This document shows, in pieces, positions 1 through 5,236 of a DNA stretch of 22,488 nucleotides. The stretch's first letter is position 1, and each line of letters begins with the position of its first letter. The position numbers and the translations under genes are program-made. The notes under the pieces were generated by a model. It was not told where the DNA came from. It was given only the letters and a program-made list of their open reading frames with translations, and did not search any database. The stretch is from assembly GCA_029012165.1 (NCBI GenBank), contig JAQXLO010000021.1:1-22488 (forward strand), written 5' to 3'. This stretch comes from Oscillospiraceae bacterium (GTDB taxonomy: Bacteria > Bacillota > Clostridia > Oscillospirales > Acutalibacteraceae).

Positions 1-118
1 CAGACACCTCGGAGATATGTACCATCCCCGTGCCGCCGCAATCCAATTCCACGAAAGCGCCGAAATCCGTAAGACCCGTCACTTTCCCCTCCACAATAGC
101 TCCAACCTCAGCCGCCAT
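1..118 (-). CDS. yabR: S1 RNA-binding domain protein, YabR-like (partial, 3' end outside window)
   Basis: Only the first 39 codons are in the window; the gene runs off the left edge. The visible residues open with MAAEVG and follow the first half of an S1 OB-fold: a GxVxG turn (EGKVTG), then TDFGAFVEL, then a GMVHISEVS strand, as in polynucleotide phosphorylase and ribosomal protein S1. S1 domains bind single-stranded RNA. The ATG is preceded by a GGGGAGGA ribosome binding site at 131-138. Its place directly downstream of divIC and yabQ matches Bacillus subtilis yabP-yabQ-divIC-yabR, which is the basis for the name. The exact role of YabR-type proteins is not settled. Confidence 0.85.
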   Translation of the reverse strand, partial: MAAEVGAIVEGKVTGLTDFGAFVELDCGGTGMVHISEVS

Positions 119-160
119 AAAAAGCAAATATCCTCCCCAAAAAAATTTATGACACCCCGA

Positions 161-460
161 TCACTGCCCGGCGTTCAGGTCGTAATAGACCCGCTCGTCC
201 GGATACACATAACCGAGATCCTCATCCCTTGCTCTCTTTTCCACAAAAGCGTTCAGGTCGCCCTGCGCCAAAAGCTGCGCCAGATCCTCGTTCTCGGATC
301 TGCGCAATTCGATCTGCTGCTCCAGCTGCTCGATCTCTGCCTTCTTCTCGGCAATCTGCGCACGAAGCCCGAACAAGGAAACGAAGAAATAACACACCAT
401 TGCGCAAAACGCCACGATGAGGAAAAGACTGCTTTTCTTTTTTGTTTTCTTTTTGGTCAC
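161..460 (-). CDS. divIC: Septum formation initiator DivIC/FtsB-family protein
   Basis: A 99-residue bitopic protein. A very basic cytoplasmic tail (residues 2-9, mostly K and T) is followed by one membrane segment (about 11-30), a charged heptad-rich coiled coil (about 33-65) and a short C-terminal domain with the YVYPDERVYYD stretch (about 84-94). This is the layout of DivIC/FtsB, which pairs with FtsL and the FtsQ/DivIB protein in the division complex and activates septal wall synthesis. The start is GTG at 460, chosen because an AGGGTGG ribosome binding site lies 6 bases upstream. The gene sits between yabQ and yabR as in Bacillus, probably on the same transcript. Family assignment is firm; no FtsL gene is in view. 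Confidence 0.9.
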   Translation of the reverse strand: MTKKKTKKKSSLFLIVAFCAMVCYFFVSLFGLRAQIAEKKAEIEQLEQQIELRRSENEDLAQLLAQGDLNAFVEKRARDEDLGYVYPDERVYYDLNAGQ

Positions 461-499
461 ATCTATCCACCCTGTACCCTTGTAATCGACAGCACTGCA

Positions 500-973
500 T
501 TATTGCCTTAAATTATACACCAACTTTGCACGCAATTTCAAGAGAACATTTGTTTTTTTGAGAACTTTTTTTAATTTTATTTTTCCGCTCTCCTCCACGT
601 TCTGCACCCTTTGACTGATTCGGCGCAGGGGCACGGATATTTTCTGCGCCGTCCTGCCGCAAAATCGGATGGCACTGCGCACACCGCAGCGAAAAGGTAC
701 GCCTGCCGCAAAGTACCAAAGGGCAAAGCCCAGACACTCTGCCGCAAGCATATACAGCCGCAGATCGCCGCCGTTCAAGGTCAGGTCAAACAAAAAGGAA
801 CACACTGCCGCCAAAAGCGCATAGCCGATCTCCCACGCCGCAAGTCCCTTTCCCTTGCTTAAAAGCAGACGAAACAGCGCAAACAGATCGTAGCCGATGC
901 CCACCAAAAAGCCGAATCCCAGACTTTTGCAAAACAGCACCAGCTGCTCCTGCATGGATAAGATGTACGTCAT
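500..973 (-). CDS. yabQ: Spore cortex biosynthesis membrane protein YabQ
   Basis: A 157-residue integral membrane protein with three to four hydrophobic segments (about 11-38, 46-66 and 71-91) and a basic C-terminal tail of about 60 residues. The N-terminal pattern (SLGFGFLVGIGYDLFALFR) and the position between yabP and divIC fit YabQ, a sporulation membrane protein that in Bacillus subtilis is made in the mother cell and is needed for spore cortex formation. The ATG at 973 overlaps the yabP stop as ATGA, so translation is probably coupled. Sequence similarity in this family is low, so gene order carries much of the weight of the call. Confidence 0.82.
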   Translation of the reverse strand: MTYILSMQEQLVLFCKSLGFGFLVGIGYDLFALFRLLLSKGKGLAAWEIGYALLAAVCSFLFDLTLNGGDLRLYMLAAECLGFALWYFAAGVPFRCGVRSAIRFCGRTAQKISVPLRRISQRVQNVEESGKIKLKKVLKKTNVLLKLRAKLVYNLRQ

Positions 974-1257
974 CGGAACACCCTGCTGAAGAAGCCCTCA
1001 TTCTTCGGCTGCTCCTGCGTATAGATCAGGGCATCGATCCTGCCGTCCACCGTCAGCTCCCCTGTCTCGATGTTCAGGTTACTGATATGCAGATCCATCC
1101 CCCGCACCGACAGCTCTCCCAGCTGCGTAAACACGGTGATCGTCCGATCATCGAAGCTGTCCACATCCGATACGCCCGTCACAGACAGGGCTTTGCGATC
1201 CTCCAGTACCACATTCTGCGGCAGCGTCTGCAGCTTTCTTTCCTCCTGCATTGCCAT
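970..1257 (-). CDS. yabP: Sporulation protein YabP
   Basis: A 95-residue soluble protein of the YabP/YqfC family. The key stretch is the repeated beta pattern of residues 17-80: NVVLEDRKALSVTGVSDVDSF, then a TxLGELxVRGxxLHI segment and a GELTVDGRIDALIY segment. YabP is a mother-cell sporulation protein encoded next to yabQ. The frame stays open to a GTG at 1275, but the start is placed at ATG 1257. An AAAGGAGA ribosome binding site at 1265-1272 sits 7 bases before that ATG and would otherwise lie inside the coding region. Its stop overlaps the yabQ start, and its leader abuts the ylmC-like stop, so the genes look co-transcribed. Confidence 0.87.
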   Translation of the reverse strand: MAMQEERKLQTLPQNVVLEDRKALSVTGVSDVDSFDDRTITVFTQLGELSVRGMDLHISNLNIETGELTVDGRIDALIYTQEQPKNEGFFSRVFR

Positions 1258-1271
1258 GCGTGTCTCTCCTT

Positions 1272-1550
1272 TCACAATATTTTCTGCCGGCGGCTGCGCA
1301 CATTTTTACAGACCGGCCGCCGGCTCACGATCACGGTATCGTCCCCGATGACCTCGATATCCTCCCAACGGATGCGGATATCCTCCTCGTGTCCCAGCAG
1401 TCCGAAGCAGCGGTTGCGCCCGTAGATCACGATCGCCACCACCTTGCCCGAACAGGTGTCCACGTCCACATCGCAGATATTCCCGATGCGTTTCCCGTCA
1501 CAGCGGCAGATCACATCCTTGTTCCGCAGATCCGTTACACAGCAGTTCAT
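1272..1550 (-). CDS. YlmC/YmxH-family PRC-barrel protein
   Basis: A 92-residue protein with a single PRC-barrel fold. It has LRNKDVIC, then GKRIGNICDVDVD, a VVAIVIYG strand, and the family's characteristic RIRWEDIEVIGDDTVIV end. The YlmC/YmxH family is common in spore-forming Firmicutes; YlmC-like genes often sit near division or sporulation genes, but a biochemical role is not established. Several cysteines (3, 4, 15, 17, 26, 33, 48) are noticeable. The start is ATG 1550, with GGGGGTG just upstream; the frame extends to 1568 but would swallow that site. It is the first gene of the yabP-yabQ-divIC-yabR run. No convincing promoter was found between it and the terminator at 1585-1631. Confidence 0.82.
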   Translation of the reverse strand: MNCCVTDLRNKDVICRCDGKRIGNICDVDVDTCSGKVVAIVIYGRNRCFGLLGHEEDIRIRWEDIEVIGDDTVIVSRRPVCKNVRSRRQKIL

Positions 1551-1584
1551 AGTTTCACCCCCGTTCATACCTATGAGAAAATGC

Positions 1585-1631
1585 GCAAAAAAATAACAGG
1601 AGCCGCCGCATTTTGCGACAGCTCCTGTCTT
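1585..1631 (-). terminator. Rho-independent terminator of the S24 repressor gene
   Basis: On the minus strand, an 8-bp stem ACAGGAGC/GCTCCTGT (1621-1628 with 1596-1603) carries an inner CGCA/TGCG pairing and is followed by a TTTTTTT run (minus-strand reading of 1587-1593). It lies 12 bases after the repressor stop and should insulate the sporulation operon downstream from the repressor transcript. Confidence 0.85.
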
Positions 1632-1642
1632 TTAAAGGTTCC

Positions 1643-2224
1643 TTAGAATTTTGCACGAAGCTCCACCACCTTGCCCATGACCGTCACCGGCAGGGAGACA
1701 ACCTCTTCCATGGAATAGAACATGGGTTCAAAGGCAGGGTTCAGCGGCATCAGCACGATGCCGTTCTCTTTTTTGACCAGTTTTTTTACCGTGGCATCCC
1801 TATCCGAAACGAGAGCGACCACAATATCCCCGCTCTGCGCATCACTCTGTCGGCGCACGATGACCACATCGCCGGGACAAAAGCGGGGCTGCATACTCTC
1901 CCCCGCCACACGCAGCGCAAAAAAGCTGCCTCTGCGTGCCATCTCCGGCGTGATCTCCTCATAGCCGAGGATATCCTCCACCGCTTCCGTCGGCAGTCCT
2001 GCACGGATCACACCCAGGATCGGCACCCGGCAGACGTTCCCGGCACCGAACAGCGCATCCAAAGAAACGTCCAGTGCCTGCGCTAGCTTGGCAAGGCTTC
2101 GGTGATCCGGAGCGGTTCGCCCGTTCTCCCACTGGCTGATCGCCGTTTGGTGGACGCCGACACGGCGTGCCAGCTCAGACTGGGATATTCCCCTGCTGCA
2201 CCGAATTTCCCGTATACGATTCAT
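1643..2224 (-). CDS. Self-cleaving XRE-S24 (LexA/CI-like) repressor
   Basis: A 193-residue repressor with two domains. Residues 3-58 are an XRE-type helix-turn-helix (SQSELARRVGVHQTAISQWENG, with the recognition helix at about 25-35). Residues 67-190 are an S24 peptidase domain. The autocleavage machinery is visible: the Ala75-Gly76 scissile bond (VIRAGLP), nucleophile Ser110 (GESM) and the general-base lysine at 147 (TVKKL). Such proteins cleave themselves when stimulated by RecA filaments after DNA damage. Firmicute LexA has a winged-helix N-terminus instead, so this is better called a phage-repressor-like or HdiR-like regulator than LexA. ATG 2224 has a GGAGGGA site upstream. It is divergent from the regulator-lysozyme operon at 2374-4089, its most likely target along with its own promoter. 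Confidence 0.9.
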   Translation of the reverse strand: MNRIREIRCSRGISQSELARRVGVHQTAISQWENGRTAPDHRSLAKLAQALDVSLDALFGAGNVCRVPILGVIRAGLPTEAVEDILGYEEITPEMARRGSFFALRVAGESMQPRFCPGDVVIVRRQSDAQSGDIVVALVSDRDATVKKLVKKENGIVLMPLNPAFEPMFYSMEEVVSLPVTVMGKVVELRAKF

Positions 2225-2246
2225 ATCGTCCCTCCGTTCTGTTTAT

Positions 2247-2275
2247 ATTATGAGCGACTCTCTTAAGAAAGTCAA
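2247..2275 (-). promoter_or_regulatory. Promoter of the S24 repressor gene with palindromic operator
   Basis: Minus-strand -35 TTGACT (2270-2275), a 17-base spacer and -10 CATAAT (2247-2252), about 22 bases before the start codon. An 18-bp palindrome at 2256-2273, GACTCTCTTAAGAAAGTC on plus, has a single mismatched pair. It fills the spacer and overlaps the -35. It differs from the SOS box in the facing promoter, so it is a candidate operator for the repressor itself (autoregulation) or for another factor. Confidence 0.75.
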
Positions 2276-2305
2276 GGTCTAATTGTAAATTTCCTGTAAA
2301 CTCCC

Positions 2306-2334
2306 TTGACAAACGAACATTTGTTCGCTAATAT
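2306..2334 (+). promoter_or_regulatory. SOS-box promoter of the regulator-lysozyme operon
   Basis: A consensus-like -35 TTGACA (2306-2311), exactly 17 bases, and -10 TAATAT (2329-2334). The spacer holds a perfect Bacillus-type LexA box, CGAACATTTGTTCG, at 2314-2327 (known consensus CGAAC-N4-GTTCG). A bound repressor would cover the space between the two promoter elements, so the operon should be off until DNA damage. The start codon at 2374 lies about 33 bases after the expected transcription start. Confidence 0.9.
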
Positions 2335-2373
2335 AAGAGTGTAACTATTACGCAAGGAAGAAGGGATCGAACA

Positions 2374-2997
2374 ATGTATTTACAGCAGGATATTTCCCCC
2401 AGCGCCGACGAAGCCGCCATGGCTTCCCTGGCCTACAGCCAATGGGAACGCGCACAGGCGGAATCCATGGCGGAGTATGTACACCGGCGCAGAACCGTGG
2501 ATCTGAGCCTGTTGGCGGACGAAGTGATTCGGGACAAGCTGACAGACAAGGAGCGGGAAGCTGTCACCCTGCACTTCTTCGACAGGCTGTCCCTCTCGCA
2601 GATTGCCGAGCGTCTCTCGGTCAACAGGGCAACGGTCAGCCGCACACTGGAACGGGCGCAGGAAAAGATACGGCAATACCTACAGTATGTGGTGCAGTAC
2701 CAGTATAATCTGAAAAACGTCACGTTCCTGCCTTTGGCGGTTCGGGAAGCCATGGTCACTGCCGCCGCCAGACACCGCACCGTCGGCAGCTTCGCAGAGC
2801 GTCTCGTCCGTGCACGGGAATGCGAGAACATCTGCCCGGAACAACTCGCCCACTGTACGCAGATCCCGCCCGCAAGACTTGCCCGTCTGGAGAGCGGCGA
2901 GGCACTGCCGGATGCGGACGAGCTGCTGCGGATCGCCTGTTTTTTCGGCACGACCACAGACGCTTTGCTGAAAGGAGAATCCCATGGAACTGTTTGA
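2374..2997 (+). CDS. DNA-binding regulator: sigma-70 region 4 plus XRE-like domain
   Basis: A 207-residue protein. Residues about 54-103 form a sigma-70 region-4 helix-turn-helix: LTDKEREAV, then LSLSQIAERLSVNRATVSRTLERAQEKI. Residues about 138-200 look like an XRE/Cro helix-turn-helix (PEQLAHCTQIPPARLARLESGEALPDADELLRIACFF). No sigma region 2 is visible in the N-terminal 50 residues, so it is unlikely to melt a -10 element as a full sigma factor would. It may act as an ArpU-like or sigma-like activator. ATG 2374 has AAGGGA 7 bases upstream. It is the first gene after the SOS-box promoter. Its 3' end overlaps the next gene by 14 bases, so translation is probably coupled. Its target promoter is unknown. 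Confidence 0.78.
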   Translation: MYLQQDISPSADEAAMASLAYSQWERAQAESMAEYVHRRRTVDLSLLADEVIRDKLTDKEREAVTLHFFDRLSLSQIAERLSVNRATVSRTLERAQEKIRQYLQYVVQYQYNLKNVTFLPLAVREAMVTAAARHRTVGSFAERLVRARECENICPEQLAHCTQIPPARLARLESGEALPDADELLRIACFFGTTTDALLKGESHGTV

Positions 2998-3199
2998 ACT
3001 CGGTCAGCAGTATGCGCACAGCGCAGAGCTGGTCACGGAACTTATCCACAAATACACATTGCAAATGCGCACCGCCAGAGCCACGGGAGACTGCAACGCC
3101 GAATACAAGCTCAAGCAAAAGCTGTGCGACCTGTACCGGCAAAGAGAGCATCTGCGGGATATTTCCCGACACCTGATCCACTACTATGACATACACTGA
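2984..3199 (+). CDS. Small helical hypothetical protein of the SOS cassette
   Basis: A 71-residue protein (MELFELGQQY...) that I do not recognise. It is rich in charged and aromatic residues and should be nearly all helix. The middle (about 40-60: NAEYKLKQKLCDLYRQREHLR) has a heptad-like spacing of leucines and other hydrophobics. There is no membrane segment or signal peptide, so it is not an obvious holin. The ATG lies inside the end of the regulator gene, with AAAGGAG at good spacing, and the lysozyme gene follows 17 bases after its stop. Co-transcription between an SOS-controlled regulator and a lysozyme suggests a role in control or assembly of that response; this is inference only. Confidence 0.7.
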   Translation: MELFELGQQYAHSAELVTELIHKYTLQMRTARATGDCNAEYKLKQKLCDLYRQREHLRDISRHLIHYYDIH

Positions 3200-3216
3200 A
3201 ACGGGAGGTTGTTTTT

Positions 3217-4089
3217 ATGGCAGAATACAGAGGTATTGATGTTTCGGAATATCAGTCCGCCATCGACTGGACAAAGGTCAAGGCGGCAGGCAAGGACTTT
3301 GCCATCCTGCGCTGCGGCTACGGCAGGAACGCAGATCAAAAGGACACACGATTCGAGGAAAACTACACGAACGCCAAAAAAGCCGGTGTGCACGTGGGTG
3401 CTTATCTGTTCAGCTACGCCGTCACGCCGGAGCAGGCACGGCAGGAAGCGGAAAACTGTCTGGGCTTTATCAAAGGAAAGCAGTTTGAATACCCCATCGT
3501 GTACGATGTGGAAACGCCTGCACAGAAAAAGCTGGGGAAGGAAAAGCTGTCTGCCGTGGTGCAGGCTTTCTGTGAAGTGTTGGAGAAGAACGGGTACTAT
3601 GTGAGTGTATACGCCAATCTTGATTTTTTGAACAATTATCTGAGCGCATCCATCCCCGAACGGTACGATATCTGGCTGGCGCAGTGGGCATCCAAGCCTA
3701 CCTACAAAGGCAATTTCGGGATGTGGCAATACTCCGCCAACGGCACGGTGGACGGCATCCGGGGCGCCGTGGATCTGGACATCGCCTACAAGGATTATCC
3801 CGCCATCATGAAAAAAAACGGGCTCAACGGTTTTCCGGCGAGCGGTGACGTGCCCACGGTAAACACACCGTCGTTGTATACGGGCAAGGCGCTCTATCTC
3901 AACCAGACGAAGCTGTACACGTCCTCCACCACGCCCTATGCCTCCGGGCGCATCAGCGGTACATACTATCTCTACAGTGTTCCCGCCGCCAACGGTCGAT
4001 ACCGCATCACGAACCGAGCCTCCAAGGTGGGCAAAAAGCCCACGTGGCTGTTTGTCACCGGCTGGATCGACGGGTCGGAGATCGAGTAA
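3217..4089 (+). CDS. GH25 lysozyme (phage-endolysin type)
   Basis: A 290-residue muramidase. Residues 4-195 are a GH25 TIM barrel, which cuts the N-acetylmuramic acid to N-acetylglucosamine beta-1,4 bond of peptidoglycan. It has GIDVSEYQ with Asp8, YDVET with Asp97 and Glu99 as the catalytic acidic pair, and the late strand motifs MWQYS (169-173) and VDLDIAY (185-191). Residues about 219-290 form a small beta-rich C-terminal domain (KALYLNQTKLY, then GTYYLYS, then a VTGWI end), probably for wall binding. There is no signal peptide, as in phage endolysins, so release would need a holin or prior membrane damage. A GGGAGG site precedes ATG 3217. It is the last gene of the SOS-box operon and ends just before the terminator at 4102-4149. 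Confidence 0.93.
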   Translation: MAEYRGIDVSEYQSAIDWTKVKAAGKDFAILRCGYGRNADQKDTRFEENYTNAKKAGVHVGAYLFSYAVTPEQARQEAENCLGFIKGKQFEYPIVYDVETPAQKKLGKEKLSAVVQAFCEVLEKNGYYVSVYANLDFLNNYLSASIPERYDIWLAQWASKPTYKGNFGMWQYSANGTVDGIRGAVDLDIAYKDYPAIMKKNGLNGFPASGDVPTVNTPSLYTGKALYLNQTKLYTSSTTPYASGRISGTYYLYSVPAANGRYRITNRASKVGKKPTWLFVTGWIDGSEIE

Positions 4090-4096
4090 GGTAAAA

Positions 4097-4125
4097 TTGA
4101 CAAAGCACACCTTTTTGGGTATACT
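4097..4125 (+). promoter_or_regulatory. Promoter of the plus-strand glycerophosphotransferase gene
   Basis: TTGACA (4097-4102), 17 bases, TATACT (4120-4125). Transcription would begin near 4132, after the possible ATG at 4127. Translation must therefore start further on, at TTG 4148, behind the AGAGGTG site at 4134-4140. The whole promoter lies inside or directly beside the terminator stem-loop of the upstream operon. Confidence 0.85.
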
Positions 4126-4149
4126 AATGCCAAAGAGGTGTGCTTTTTT
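4102..4149 (+). terminator. Terminator of the lysozyme operon, overlapping the next promoter
   Basis: A perfect 11-bp stem AAAGCACACCT (4102-4112) with AGGTGTGCTTT (4136-4146), followed by TTTTTT (4144-4149). The 23-base loop contains the -10 element of the following gene, and the 3' arm contains that gene's ribosome binding site. Transcripts coming from the lysozyme gene can form the stem; transcripts starting at the internal promoter lack the 5' arm and cannot. Confidence 0.88.
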
Positions 4150-5236
4150 GAAACAGTTTGTAAAAAAATCCTATCGGCAATTTCTGCGCCTTTGGATGGC
4201 GGCGTGCCGCCGTTTGCCGCTTCGCCGGCGTGTGCTGTTTTTCTCCATCCGTGCTGAGGGGCATTTGCTGGAAAATGCCCAAACGGTCTATGATGCGCTT
4301 CCCGCCGAAAAGACCGTCTTTGCCCACCGCTATCCCATGCCGTCCAAATGGCGCCCGTTTATCTGGTATCTGATGCTCACGCACAAGGTCATCGTCACCG
4401 ATGACTACCTGCCCTATCTGCGGGAGGTGAAGCTTCGTCCCGAACAGCGGGTGTTCCAGATCTGGCACGCCGGCGGCGGGTTCAAGAAAATGGGGTTTGA
4501 CGTTTTCCCGAAGCCCGACACCATCCACGAGCAGTATGACGATGTGATCGTCACCGCCGAGGGATGCCGGCAATTCTTTATGTCGGCGTTTCGTCTGCCC
4601 GAGGACAAGGTACACGCCTACGGTCTGCCCCGCACGGACAAGCTGCTCGACCCGCAGTATCTCACCCGGACACGGGAGGCTTTCTTTGCCCGGAACCCGG
4701 ACTGCAGGGGGAAGAAGCTGTATGTCTACTGCCCCACGTTTCGTGAGCAGGGACACAAGCGTATCCGCTTCGACCCAAAGCTGGATTTCGACCGGCTGGA
4801 CACGGAGTTGCAGGACGACGAGATGCTGCTGATCCATATGCACCCGACGGTGGACTACACCTTTCTCGAAAAGCCGTACCGGCATATGCGGGACATGACG
4901 GCGCAGGAGGACACGCTGACACTGCTGTGCGTGGCCGATCTTTTGATCACCGACTACTCCTCCGTCATCGTGGAGGGGTCGATTCTGGGTCTGCCGATGC
5001 TGTTCTACTGTCCCGATTTCGACACCTATGAGCGGGGATTCTATCTGAACTACCCCGAGGATCTGCCGGGAGAAATGTTTACCGACGGCGCCGAATTTGC
5101 CGAGCGCCTGCGATATGCCCTTTCCCACCGCAGTCTGGAGCGGGAAAAAGAATACCGCCGCCGGCAAACAGCTGCCTGCGACGGTCATGCGACGGAACGG
5201 GTCGTGGATGTTATTTTGCGCTGGCTGTCCGAATAG
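4148..5236 (+). CDS. CDP-glycerol glycerophosphotransferase (TagB/TagF family)
   Basis: A 362-residue enzyme of the Glyphos_transf family, which moves glycerol phosphate from CDP-glycerol onto a teichoic-acid-type polymer at the inner face of the membrane. Family landmarks are the basic amphipathic N-terminus, QIWHAGG (residues about 104-110), GLPRTD (about 159-164), CPTFRE (about 195-200), IHMHPTVDYT, and LLITDYSSVIVEG with the conserved TDYSS. The frame is open far upstream through the lysozyme gene, but the promoter and the AGAGGTG site place the start at TTG 4148; ATG 4127 is less likely. Its 3' end overlaps the convergent second glycerophosphotransferase by 26 bases. The number of glycerol phosphate units added cannot be told from sequence. 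Confidence 0.9.
   Translation: MKQFVKKSYRQFLRLWMAACRRLPLRRRVLFFSIRAEGHLLENAQTVYDALPAEKTVFAHRYPMPSKWRPFIWYLMLTHKVIVTDDYLPYLREVKLRPEQRVFQIWHAGGGFKKMGFDVFPKPDTIHEQYDDVIVTAEGCRQFFMSAFRLPEDKVHAYGLPRTDKLLDPQYLTRTREAFFARNPDCRGKKLYVYCPTFREQGHKRIRFDPKLDFDRLDTELQDDEMLLIHMHPTVDYTFLEKPYRHMRDMTAQEDTLTLLCVADLLITDYSSVIVEGSILGLPMLFYCPDFDTYERGFYLNYPEDLPGEMFTDGAEFAERLRYALSHRSLEREKEYRRRQTAACDGHATERVVDVILRWLSE

Noticed and set aside
1551..1590. Sporulation sigma-E promoter upstream of the ylmC-like gene
   Set aside because: A CATAGGTA-like -10 is present, but no -35 element at the right distance was convincing.
1643..2224. Calling the S24 repressor LexA
   Set aside because: The N-terminus is an XRE-type helix-turn-helix, not the winged helix of Firmicute LexA. 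The nearby SOS box suggests a separate canonical LexA exists elsewhere.
2984..3199. Holin for the lysozyme
   Set aside because: The protein is charged and helical with no hydrophobic stretch long enough to span a membrane.
4127..4129. ATG 4127 as start of the glycerophosphotransferase gene
   Set aside because: It lies before the predicted transcription start near 4132 and lacks a ribosome binding site; TTG 4148 fits both.
1643..4149. Prophage or prophage remnant
   Set aside because: No integrase, terminase, capsid, tail, holin or attachment-site repeat is visible; only regulators and a lysozyme. Phage origin remains possible, but a prophage label is not supported.
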